Assembly: GCA_907165275.2 (NCBI GenBank)
Contig: OU015671.1
Coordinates: 9,145,001 to 9,209,000 of the forward strand
Length of the DNA stretch: 64,000 bases
Direction: 5' to 3'
Origin: Zygaena filipendulae
Taxonomy: Eukaryota > Arthropoda > Insecta > Lepidoptera > Zygaenidae
Part shown: positions 43,025-52,956 of the stretch, one piece after another
Position numbering within the stretch: position 1 is the stretch's first letter
Layout of the letters: every line of letters begins with the position of its first letter
Notes under the pieces: generated by a model
What the model was told of the DNA's origin: nothing
Databases searched by the model: none
Seen by the model: only the letters and a program-made list of their open reading frames with translations
Made by a program: the position numbers and the translations under genes

Positions 43025-43355
43025 GAATGGGCATGTTGACTAATTTTTATTTTTTAGTCCGTCTTGTAGATTATTAAAAAATATTGGACACGTATTTTTT
43101 CTTTTTTTACGTAATCAAAAAATAACGGCAATATATTGAGTTGAAATTTCGCGTGACGTCACTATTCTGACAGTTTGTATGGCGGTTTTGTGGTTAGTGA
43201 CGTCACGACCTCCTCATCCTAAACTTTAATGCCCTTTATCTCTGTATATTTTAATTTATTTAAAAAAGCAAAAAATACGTGTTTATTGTTTTTTTATTTT
43301 CTAACTGACGGACTAATTAGAATTTTGATTTTCAATAGTAGTCAACATCCCTATT
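43025..43355 (+). mobile_element. MITE, family D, copy 5 (reference copy)
   Basis: AATGGGCATGTTGACTAA and GTAGTCAACATCCCTATT are the inverted tips, and TTTAGTCCGTC / GACGGACTAA the sub-terminal pair. Two perfect TGACGTCA palindromes (43154-43161, 43198-43205) bracket GTTTGTATGGCGGTTTTG. This is the most complete copy. Confidence 0.8.
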
Positions 43356-43412
43356 GAATTGAATTGAATTGAATTGAATTGAAAAAACTTTATTTGACAC
43401 AACACAAAGATT
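43356..43412 (-). repeat. Microsatellite-tailed short element, AATTC type
   Basis: (GAATT)n is followed by AAAAAACTTTATTTGACACAAC. In reverse this is GTTGTGTCAAATAAAGTTTT plus an (AATTC)n tail, the same body as at 44441-44616 in opposite orientation. Confidence 0.55.
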
Positions 43413-44440
43413 TACATATTTACATATTATTATTTTGTTGTTTCGGTTTAGTTATTTTATTAATCAGGTGCATTACGTCGCAAATGTATAAAAACATTCG
43501 TTTGGGTCTTATTTCGTACGGAAATTTCAATGCTGTTCGATGCGACTGAGCTAACCCTAGCACATACCTCTTTATACCTACTTCATAATGGGTTAACACA
43601 CTTTCCGCAGTAGAATCGAAATGTAGGTACATATCATACTTACATTGTATACCGATTTCTTCTATTTTATTCGCAAACGGGGTGGTTTCCTCAGCGACTG
43701 CAGTTTCTCATCTGAAAGTAGAAATGAAGATTTAAAAGACGTTCTATTAGTTTATTTTTTAAACCTAGGCATTCATCAGGTCATCGATGTTCTTTATCTT
43801 TCCACTTGTTGAAATTTTTTATGGAAAAATACGAGAGGCAATGTTGAGTTTTAAAATATGTATTTTACCTATATTATATATGTCGTATATACAGACTAGA
43901 CAGGTTAACGATTATAGTGTTCTCTTCGTTAATGATTGATTGTTGACATTATCTATGTTGTCTTTTGCATTATGGCTTTTGTACGAAAACCTAGATACGG
44001 AATAAATGTGATTCGATGTGAAATCGTGTATGTAACAATATACTTTTACTAGGAAAAGCTCAAAAAATGTATATGAAGTACCTGAGTCTTAAATTTATTT
44101 CCAATAACCCATTTCTATTCTTTTTATCAAACTAAATTAAACACATAAAAAACGTATGTAAGTATGTGTTTGTTAGTAGTTAGTACGCTCGCAAGGAGTG
44201 AAACTTTTATTTAAAAAAAAAAGAACAGTCAAAAAGCTCTTAAAAGCTATTCAACCACAATAAGTACCGATTTTGATAGGTATGGCGTCCCTGTATACAA
44301 CAATAATTAATAGTTCAATCTTATTATTCCAGTCATTTGGTTCGAACTCAACTCCCGGAAAAGTATCCAGATAAAAGTACCAAATGACTGTACTATTTAA
44401 TAAGTATATTTTTTAAATAAGTTAGTTGTTGTATAGGTAT
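43413..44440. other. 1 kb of unassigned sequence between two inverted tailed elements
   Basis: No coding frame with a recognisable domain. A short hairpin AGTCATTTGGT/ACCAAATGACT lies near 44332-44389. Confidence 0.4.
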
Positions 44441-44616
44441 GCTGTAAATCTTTATGTTGTGTCAAATAAAGTTTATCAATTCAATTCAATTCGATTCGAT
44501 TCGATTCGATTCGATTCGATTCGATTCGATTCGATTCGATTCGATTCGATTCGATTCGATTCGATTCGATTCGATTCAATTCAATTCAATTCAATTCAGT
44601 TCAATTCAATTCAATA
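44441..44616 (+). repeat. Tailed short element with a long (GATTC)n/(AATTC)n array
   Basis: TGTAAATCTTTATGTTGTGT and CAAATAAAGTTTATC lead into about 140 bp of pentanucleotides: (AATTC)3, about 19 GATTC units, then AATTC again. The GATTC block sits inside the AATTC array, so one point mutation was amplified. The long translated frame over it is an artefact of the repeat. Confidence 0.8.
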
Positions 44617-45076
44617 ATTTAATCACTAATTTAGTTACAACAATTTTTTATGAACACCTAATTTTTAATCAACTTTAGATATTAATGAAAAAACAAAATA
44701 TTGAACATTAAGTGTTTGCTATCGCTATTGAAATATATTTATACATAGATAAAACATCGCAGCGTGGCAATCTCCAATAACTGAACAGGCCTTTTTAATG
44801 CGGACAACCCTTTATTAATTGGCACTCCAATTATAAGATTCATGGGAGATTGCTAACGTCAGCTACCTATCAGCGGCGAAAACACTCAAATTATAATAGC
44901 TATTTGCTTCTGACTTCTGTACAATTCCACGTATACAAATTTTGTAAAGCGGATCGTGAGTAAAACCATGGTAAAACTTAGTGTAAGCATAGAAGATTAC
45001 CTACGTTTTACGGACGGACGACTAATTAGTCGTCCGTTTAGTGGATGACTAGCCACAGCCTTCAAAAAACATCACA
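44617..45076. other. Unassigned sequence with a 24-bp perfect palindrome
   Basis: ACGGACGACTAA/TTAGTCGTCCGT at 45014-45037 is perfect. A shorter pair GGCAATCTCC/GGAGATTGC brackets about 44773-44858. Confidence 0.45.
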
Positions 45077-45419
45077 TCACGCCCACCAAAAATTCAGTAA
45101 GTATAGTAACAGAAAAAATCTTTCTTTTTCAGAGTCAGATAAAATGCTATGAGCTTCGGCCGACAAAATATCGTAATTTCTATTCATAGAGCTTTTGTTA
45201 CGCCGTAGAAGCGATGATAATGTTCCTAATACAACAATGAACGGTGTAAACTGATCTTTATCTTTATTAAACTGTCCAAAACGAAGCCTATTGGAGAAAC
45301 CCTCGCGAAATTGTACACCTCGACTAACTTTTACTTGCGTCTTTGTCCGCGTGGAGTTTGGATTCTCCGTTATTACAGTGGCACCAGGTTTTAAATCAAT
45401 CAATCTGCCAAATACTTTC
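45077..45419 (-). CDS. Possible terminal exon of an unidentified gene
   Basis: A minus-strand frame ends at a stop at 45077 and is open back to a good splice acceptor (TACTTTATTTTCAG, ending at about 45420). The translation begins KVFGRLIDLKPGATVIT and has charged, non-repetitive composition (NRLRFGQFNKDKDQFTPF) with a hydrophobic C-terminal LLLYLLNFWWA. No ATG is needed if it is an internal start of an exon. I do not recognise the protein. No polyadenylation signal was seen close by and no partner exon was found, so it may be a chance frame. Confidence 0.25.
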
Positions 45420-47006
45420 TGAAAATAAAGTACCTAATTTACCTGATTTTATTTTATGGATAGGTTTAGTTATAAAAAGTTGCGAAGTATTATTATTTTT
45501 CATGTATTAATACAGTTTCTATCAGTCCGCAAGTGTTTTTCTTTTAATATGCATCGTCAAGCTTTCTAAACTCAGTTGAACATAAAGCTCCATTATAAAG
45601 CTTATTTCACACCAAAAAAGTTCATAAGCGTAAGCTAGAATTTACATAAAGTTATTGCTAAAGTTAGAAATTAATTCAACGCTCAGCCTGAACTTACTGA
45701 AGATAATTCTATTACATTCTAATAAAGGCAACCACCAAGAAATAATTTTTGGAAATTGAATCCCTAAGGGATCAGAAAAAGTAGGGTTTAAGTTTGTGTA
45801 ACGTCATTTTCAATTTCGTATAAAAAGAGTCATTCATAGTTTTTTTTTTTCTTAAAATGAATCCTTTCGGTTGGAATATGGCAACTTTCTTTAAATGTCT
45901 TTTAAAATGACTGCTAGGTTTCCTAAAAATGACTACTTTTCCGAAAAGACTCGACTGGAACATCGCATACAACTGGTTTTTATAAGTGTAATAAATACAT
46001 ATACCTGGGCATTAAACAGTATATATAAATTATATTTAAGTAGGTAACAGGAAAAAATAAAAATATGGGTTTATTCGGGTGAACGACCTTTGAATTTGAT
46101 TTATCGGCGCGCCGGCGGCGATACAAAGGAAAGAGAAGGGATCCGTCGGCGAGTCGGTGCTGAATTTTCAAGAAAAATCCTATACTTTGATATTAATTTT
46201 ACCTGATTTTCTTCTTGTTGATACGAGAATCAAATTCGATTAATACGTTCCTCCTTTTCACGAGTAACGAGGCGGCTGTATTATAATCCTGCCGCATTTC
46301 TGCATTACTTTTTTTACTTTAAAATCTTTAATATTTTGTATTCTATAATAAATCATTCTTTTTTAAATTTCTAATTATTGTTTGTTTGTTTGTTTGTTTG
46401 TATACTTTATTGAGCATAAACTAAGTTTTTACAAGTTGATAAAATCAAAACAAATAGGTAATTTATGCTCAAAGGCGGACTTATCCCGCGAGGGGATTTC
46501 TTCCAGTCAACCTTTGAAGAATCGAAAGGAATTGAAGTAAACATTGGCGGGAGAAGAGATAAATAGAAAGGAGGTTGACAAACATAAAAATAATGGTTCG
46601 AAAGAATCAAGACTAGGGATAAAAAAGGAAAGGAAATAAAAGAAGTTGTAAAATAAATAGATAAGAAAAAATAAGGAAGGCATATGTATTTCATATTTTG
46701 ATTTTTCTAGCATAAAGCAAAAATTTTATTATACCTACCTATTAAATAAAATATTTTACTGTTTAAAAATTTATCTAATTATTATTATTGGAGCTAGCCG
46801 GATATTCATAACGTTCCCAGATAAGAAAATTACAAGCCGTTTCCTACAAATCTCGAACAAATGCTTATAATAATAATAAATGCTCAGTAAATAGCAATGG
46901 GAAAACCACCGGTTATTAATGAGTGAATTTGAGTGTAGTGCAAGTACGTACACTGTCGCAACATGATGAATGTAGAGTGTGCAAAATGATTGGTTTTGGT
47001 AATCTA
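45420..47006. other. 1.6 kb of unassigned AT-rich sequence
   Basis: A (TTTG)n tract at 46380-46400 is followed by TATACTTTATTGAGCATAAAC; in reverse this is CAATAAAGTATAC plus (AAAC)n, another AATAAA-plus-tail module (46380-46440). Several short minus-strand frames lie at 45772-46953, none with a domain. Confidence 0.4.
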
Positions 47007-47204
47007 TCTATACTAATATTATATTTATAAAGGGATTTTTTTTGATTTTTTGCTTGTTTGCTTGTAACGATTTAACTCAAAAACCACTGAACCGATTTCA
47101 AAAAAAAATTCCACATTAGAATGCTACATTAGCTCAGAGTTTTAACCCGGAATTTTCGCGAAAACTCCGAAATTACCGCGGGTGAAACCGCTGGGAACAG
47201 CTAG
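47007..47204 (+). mobile_element. Helitron-like repeat, forward copy
   Basis: A-TCTATACTAATATTATATTT start, GTAACGATTTAACTC variant of the core, GTGAAACCGCTGGGAACAG and CTAG-T. Confidence 0.75.
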
Positions 47205-47324
47205 TAATTAAAATAGAGTAGATATAAAATATTTTCACAAAGACCACGACGTTTAGGTACATACACGTAGTTTAATAAAAGTTTAAAATTCTTAATACCT
47301 GCTCGTATGTTAATGGGAATATGA

Positions 47325-47460
47325 GTTTCATGCTTTAACCGCTCAACCGATCATCATGAAATTTTTCATACACGTCGTCAACAGCACAGAAAAGGACAAA
47401 GCCTACTTCTTATCTTAGAATTCCCGAGGGAACTCCGAAATTACGCGGGTAACAGATGGT
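47325..47460 (+). mobile_element. Helitron-like repeat, decayed forward copy
   Basis: Core AACCGATCATCATGAAATTT and TTCCCGAGGGAACTCCGAAA remain. The 3' end reads GATGGT instead of GCTAGT and the hairpin is lost. Confidence 0.6.
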
Positions 47461-47619
47461 AAATAAATGTCTTCATGTCTTCATGTGCTGACTTTTTATA
47501 AAATATATGTTTTTGTCATCAAATATTTACCATGAAAATTCATCAGCTAGTAGCTAAAATCTACATACTATAAGGACTTTGTAAAAAAACCTTTAAACTT
47601 TGGGAATTCTTATAATTAA

Positions 47620-47852
47620 CTAGCTGCCCCGCGCGGTTTCATCCGCGATAATGTCGAAGTTCCCGCGGAATTGTTCCATACAAACTTTGCAACACCTTTT
47701 CATCCCCTTAGGGGTTGAATTTTCAAAAATACTTTCTTATCGGATGCCTACGTCATACAAAGAACACACCGTCCAAGTTTCAGGTCTCTACGATCAGCGG
47801 TTTAGGCGTTGATCCATCAGTCATTCAGGGCAAAGCATTCTATATATATAGA
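47620..47852 (-). mobile_element. Helitron-like repeat, third subfamily, reverse, near complete
   Basis: CTAGCTGCCCCGCGCGGTTT through ACGATCAGCGGTTTAGGCG to AAAGCATTCTATATATATAG. On the minus strand it starts A-TCTATATATATAGAATGC. A GATA-rich microsatellite follows its end (to about 47895). Confidence 0.75.
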
Positions 47853-48097
47853 TAGATATATAGATAGATATTGATAGATAGAAGATAGATATGTAGATGC
47901 CTACATGGTTTGTCATTTGTTTATTAAGATTCGCTTCTTACGAGCTTGCTCTTTAAGTATTAATTTTACATGAAGATTAAGAACTATGTGAAATGATGTT
48001 TTTTTGTCTGTCCGTACACACAACATCATAATATCTGGATGCGAAGCGAGCGCGCCGCGAAGTATACCCGGAGGCTAATTCTAAACTCGTAACGAAA

Positions 48098-48215
48098 TGT
48101 CTAGGCAGGTACGAAATAAAGCGAGAGAAATTCCCGCGAGAATGCACGTAAAAAGTTACGTCTTTTTCTGTGCCCGTGACAACGTGTATGCAAAGTTTCA
48201 TGACAATAGGCTATT
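48098..48215 (-). mobile_element. Helitron-like fragment, reverse
   Basis: AGAAATTCCCGCGAGAATGC, GTGACAACGTGTATGCAAAG and TTTCATGACAATAGG only. Confidence 0.55.
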
Positions 48216-48757
48216 TCAATGTTGTTGAAATGTTGATATCCAATAATTACTCTCGAAAATATCATGGATAAGCGACCAAAGCAACAAAATCAATAGATTT
48301 GATTAAAAAATAAAATAGTTATAAACTTTTCAATTTTGACTATATTGGTCTCTTTCTAAAACGGAATTTTGTATGGCGGTTGTAGGGCGCTACAAGCCGA
48401 GTGACGTCACTATAGGATTAGCGCTTTCCTTGTCTAACTTGAACTTTTAAAGAGTCATATCTCTGAAAGTACAAAAGATATTTGTAAAAGAATAATGCTA
48501 TTATACTACTAATATATAAAGGTTTATGAAATATTGATAAAAAATAAACACTAAATATTTAAGGCGTGAAAACGTAACAAACAGATAAAAATTGGAATTG
48601 CTATTTGTCTGTTTATCCGTCTTACGTTGCACTTGGTATAGAGCAATGAATTGACATGTTGATAATATTTTGCAATGTCTTATTTATGGTCGTGAAAATT
48701 TTGTTTTTTTTGTTTTTTGACTATGGTTCGAGGGCTGACGAGTATTATAGGTTCATT
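48216..48757. other. Unassigned sequence with a family D-like remnant
   Basis: At about 48360-48415 GTATGGCGGTTGTAGGGCGC is followed by a perfect TGACGTCA (48402-48409), the arrangement seen in the centre of family D MITEs. The tips are not recognisable. Confidence 0.45.
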
Positions 48758-49084
48758 TTATACCAATAGAAATTCCGAGAGAGTCCCGAAGTGCACGTGT
48801 AGTGACGGCTGGTGATTCGTTTCAAGTGTATTCGGAATAAGACTTCGGCATCCGGATTCGGAAAGCAGAGGCACAAGTTTTGGTTTAACAAAGCCGAGAT
48901 AATGGATGCTATCCTTCACAGCGTTATGAATTGCATGATGTTGAATATTTCGGTGGGAAGACGGCACAACCCATAAGTTGGAGGCGATAAATTTGAGTTG
49001 CTGCTTCGATTTGAGCACAGAGAAAAGAACTAGAGACGCAATGTAGACGGAGCGGATGCACATTGCACATTTATACCTATACAT
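48758..49084 (-). CDS. Unrecognised 108-codon open frame
   Basis: This minus-strand frame has a clear ATG at 49084 and mixed composition (for example NLWVVPSSHRNIQHHAIHN). No domain, signal peptide or transposon motif was recognised and neighbouring sequence gives no support. It may be a remnant exon, a degraded transposon frame, or chance. Confidence 0.2.
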   Translation of the reverse strand: MYRYKCAMCIRSVYIASLVLFSVLKSKQQLKFIASNLWVVPSSHRNIQHHAIHNAVKDSIHYLGFVKPKLVPLLSESGCRSLIPNTLETNHQPSLHVHFGTLSEFLLV

Positions 49085-50710
49085 AAAATTGAAATTGAAG
49101 TGTCTGTTTGTAATTCCAAATTAACAGCTTTTCACTAAATGCACATGAAAGGATATACCTACGGTACTTAGGTACCTACATAATTTTTATTTATTTTTCT
49201 ATTTTCGGTTTGTCTGTCTGTTTGTTCCCGCTAATCTCTGAAACGGCTGGACCTATTTTAACGGGACTTTCACTGCCAGGTAGCTGAGGGAGTTATAAGG
49301 GGTCATTTAGGCTACTTTTATTTTAGAAAAAATAGAAATAAACGTAGGCACTTTTGACAGTCGTCCAATCTTATTACAATAGTGATGAAATTCAAAGATT
49401 AACAAGTGTTTACACAAGAAGCTTTCTGGAAGATATTCAAAGCATTTTTGTACCCCCACCTATCAAAGAGTCAAACTTTTAAAACGCAAAACACAAAATT
49501 ACAATCCTGCAGAATCCTGTAGTAGGACACCAATAGTAGTCTCTTGAAGTCAATATCAATAAAGAAATAAAAATAAACAAGAGGTCATAGAGACGTATAA
49601 ATGTAGGTGGCAAAATTTACAAAATAAAAAATTTATTTCACTGTAGAAGTAATTCAGTTTATTATTATCGTTACATGAAAAATATAGGTACTCAGTTAGC
49701 TCGAATCCAAATCGGAATAGGTAGGTAGCGTGATTGAATAAAAACAAATTGAGGTACATCATAATAATATTATTGTACGGCGAAATAAAAAAGGGTTAGC
49801 TAAAAATTCAATTTCCACACTGAACTAGCTAGCTGTCTGTTTATTATTATAATTTGTAAAGTAAATAAAAAAATATTTACATAAAAAAATAACTCAATAA
49901 TATTATTCCACTCGACGACGAAGGCATACGATTTCGAATAAAAATGTAAGCTTTTGGAATTTGTTCGGTGGACTTACTATTATTCATTATTTCACGTTAA
50001 AAATTAATAAAAAAATACGAGTTATCACTAAATCTATGAGTACGTATTTTTATAATTGTATTTGTTTTTATTAAAAAAACAAATGTACGTATGAAATTGT
50101 TTTTGAAACTCCCAACCAAAAATATTTTATTGTGAAAGACAAAACTCTTCTTAATGAGGTCTTAGATTTTGAAACACAAGATGTCTGGCGGGTGTAGATA
50201 TTAATTAATCCTTTTAAATATATAATGATCTTCGATAACTCATTATATCGTTTAACAATAGCCCATTACGAAAGAAGCCTGTGGCTAATGATTGTCGTCA
50301 TACAATTAGGTAAGGATTAAGCCTCGTATGATTTCACAGGCTTCCTCCAAACTTCCGCTTAAAGACAGCCTCTCCGCAATTAGCAGGCTGACATTCAAAT
50401 TTGAACCTTGATCGAAAAGAAACAAGATCCATTTCATATGCGAGTATCTATATTTCTAGTTTCAAACGTAATACGTAAGTTGTAAGGCTGATTTCATTGT
50501 GCAAGGATAATTAATTAATGTACTTTTCAATGCCACTTTGTGAAGAACTATTCACACGTTTAATGTGACTTTAGACATAGACATAGTATGGTTTTACTTT
50601 ATTTGCCGCACCCGCTTTTTGATTTTGCTGTTTCACAGCACTATAATATAGAGCTTGAACATTGGGAGCTTGTACTAAACGTACCAGATTGCCGATATCT
50701 ACCTACAATA
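49085..50710. other. 1.6 kb of mostly unassigned sequence
   Basis: A Helitron-like remnant at about 49200-49326 (CTAATCTCTGAAACGGCTGG, GGGACTTTCACTGC) is the only named repeat. At about 50274-50345 GAAGCCTGTG is paired with CACAGGCTTC. No gene recognised. Confidence 0.4.
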
Positions 50711-50761
50711 TCTATACTTATCTATAAAACTGTAGAGAGGTCAATTATGTTCATTGAATAT

Positions 50762-50912
50762 TGTGGTATCTTAATAAAACACTGAGATTAATTAACTTCG
50801 GTTTTAATTTAGTTGGAGTGGCACAACGCGTTACTCGAACCATAGAGAAGAGAGAGAGAGTTTTGGTAGGATAGAGTAAGGTGCTGACATAGGCTGCGTT
50901 CAGTATACCACA
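50762..50912. mobile_element. 151-bp insertion with 8-bp inverted ends (element O)
   Basis: It starts TGTGGTAT and ends ATACCACA, a perfect 8-bp inverted repeat, and is bounded by AATAT on both sides (50757-50761, 50913-50917). The other copy of the host repeat (22275-22756, minus strand) reads through this point without it. The interior carries a GA-rich tract. The class is unknown. Confidence 0.75.
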
Positions 50913-50988
50913 AATATATATTCAAAATTAATATTGGAGGATGAATGGTGATCGATACTGATGCCAAAAATGCAATCAGTAAATTTTT

Positions 50989-51002
50989 TGTCTGTCTGTC
51001 TA

Positions 51003-51036
<34 letters not shown>

Positions 51037-51062
51037 GGTCTGTCTGTCTGTCAGTCAGTCTG
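50989..51062 (+). repeat. (GTCT)n microsatellite
   Basis: About 18 tetranucleotide units with single changes (CTAT, CGGT, CAGT). It occupies the same internal position as the short tract in the other long copy. Confidence 0.9.
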
Positions 51063-51374
51063 TATATGCACGCATGGGTCAAAAACTACTGAAGGGATTT
51101 TAACCAAACTTGGTACGATTGTAGTCCATACTCCTGGGCAGGTTATAGGCTATATAACATAACGCTAAGACACATAGGAGCTGAGCAGTGACGATAAATT
51201 TGAAGCAAGTCGGATGAAAATGCGCTTTCGAGCTCTTATCCTCGCATACGTTTACTCAACCATGCAAAAACGGCTGAACGGATTTGGATGAAATTTGGCA
51301 TGCACGTTGTCATGGGTACAGAGAAAGACATAGGGTACTTTTTATCCCGTTTTTAAACCACGGGGCACAGCTAG

Positions 51375-52290
51375 TTATATCTAAAGATGTAAGGTTTGTA
51401 CATCACTAGAACTACCTCAGAAGTCAGAACAGAAAACAGATACAAGGAACATTCACTTACGGAACTTAGTTTAGTATGAAATTTTAGGTTATTTTCGCAC
51501 ACAAAACTATTCATCACACAAAAAAAATACATTCAATAACGTAAAGAAATGTATGGCGGACTTAATGCCTTGCGGCATTCTCTTCCAGTTAGCCGTTTTA
51601 TCTGTTTTCTTTTATCTTTCTGTACGCGCGTATGACAATTCGAAATTTAAGCGAATTTAAATAATACCTATAAATTTTAATTAAGTTAGCATTTTTTTTG
51701 TTATTGTAGTGCCTACCTATTTTTGTATTGTGGAATTTTATACCACTTTTTGTTCAGTAAAGAAATCAATTCTACGTAAAATTTTCACCGAGCATCACCG
51801 AAGCATCTAACCCAAATTTCATTTCGACCGGATGCCAAGGACGAAAAGTCCTCCGGCACAAACTCACGTCGAAAATATTCTTAGGGAGGCACGAATGGCT
51901 AAATACAAAAGAAAGAGCTTAGACGAAACTTCATTAATTATGAAGAAAAAAAATCGGAAGCACGACACGACTTTTTTACGGGAAATTTTTTGTTCAACTT
52001 TTATCAGACTTTCGGGGTCTTATCGAGCGCTAGCTGTCTCCTGCGGTTTCTGTCGCTTGAGTTTCGGAGTTAATCGGATACTCTTCGTCTCTTCTCTTCG
52101 AGGATCAAGAGAGCGAGAAAATGCATTTATTTTTAACTAGCTCCTCCAGGATGAACTGTAGATAAAAACGTTCCTCATGAATCACTCTATCTATTGGTGA
52201 AAACAGCATGAAAATACGTTCAGTAGCTTTTAAAAAAATACCTTTATTGATTAAGATAAAACTTAGATCATTTTCAATTATCATAATACA
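51375..52290. other. Mostly unassigned sequence with repeat fragments
   Basis: A 3' Helitron-like scrap occurs at about 52030-52075 (GCTAGCTGTCTCCTGCGG), and a fragment related to 25086-25245 at 52138-52225 (GAATCACTCTATCTATTGG). A plus-strand frame at 51832-52140 ends in these fragments and is not recognised. AATACCTTTATTGATTAAG at about 52236 is another reversed AATAAA module. Confidence 0.4.
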
Positions 52291-52297
52291 AATAGGC
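52291..52297. mobile_element. Left tip of a family D MITE split by the Mag-like element
   Basis: AATAGGC followed by TAT matches the complement of the other tip, ATAGCCTATT at 57616-57625. The rest of the copy continues at 57318. Confidence 0.7.
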
Positions 52298-52409
52298 TAT
52301 AGTGGTATAGGGGTCCGAACTTAAAGGCATCTTTGGAACAACTGATTTATTACATTGATACATGTAGGTATTAAATTATATTCGATTATATTTACAATTA
52401 CCCACTACA
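52298..52409 (-). repeat. 3' LTR of the Mag-like element, 112 bp
   Basis: On the minus strand TGTAGTGGGTAATTG ... CCTATACCACTATA. The last two bases are TA where the 5' LTR has CA. Confidence 0.9.
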
Positions 52410-52424
52410 TCTCCCTCCTTCTTA
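52410..52424 (-). promoter_or_regulatory. Polypurine tract of the Mag-like element
   Basis: On the minus strand AAGAAGGAGGGAGA lies directly before the TG of the 3' LTR. Confidence 0.85.
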
Positions 52425-52956
52425 ATGATTATAATTAAACGATATAAAGATAATTCAATTAACACTAAATATACAATAAGGTTTTGAATAATATATTATC
52501 TGTAAATGAATTGCTATAATTATATGTTATGTACTGATATCATATAGATATTTTGTATTTAATTTATTAATGTATACATTCAATTATTAATATTATTACA
52601 TTTATTTATTCCATAATATTTCATATCTTATGCTATGTATATATTTATATAATATTTATTTTTAATTACTAGTTTAGTTTATTCTGTATATAATTCCACA
52701 TACACCCTACAAGCTATGACTTGTTTAATTACCAAGTTACTATTCTAAGTATCATACTATGAAATACAAATTATAATTCTCTCTCTCCTAACACATGCAT
52801 TAGGATGAGAGGTTAGCATTCATTTATTATTATTTATTATTATATATATTACCTATTATTTATTATTATATATTATAGAAATTTGAATAAGTACAGACAA
52901 GCAATTCAAAAAATGAAATAATAGGTACCAGACAAACATTGCAATTAACAATAAAA
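52425..52956 (-). other. AT-rich 3' untranslated region of the Mag-like element
   Basis: About 530 bp of very AT-rich sequence with no frame, between the gag-pol stop and the purine tract. Confidence 0.7.

Larger units (their letters stand above)
50711..51374 (+). mobile_element. Long Helitron-like repeat, forward, with insertion and expanded tract
   Basis: A-TCTATACTTATCTATAAAAC ... CTAG-T. It is the inverted counterpart of 22275-22756. It is longer because of a 151-bp insertion at 50762 and a longer (GTCT)n tract; near the 3' end it has lost one CCGCGG arm block (CCCGTTTTTAAACCACGG). Confidence 0.8.

Noticed and set aside
44426..44678. Open frames encoding a repeated Ser-Ile-Arg-Phe-Asp pattern
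   Set aside because: They are the translation of the (GATTC)n/(AATTC)n microsatellite, open in more than one frame, with no start context or flanking exon.
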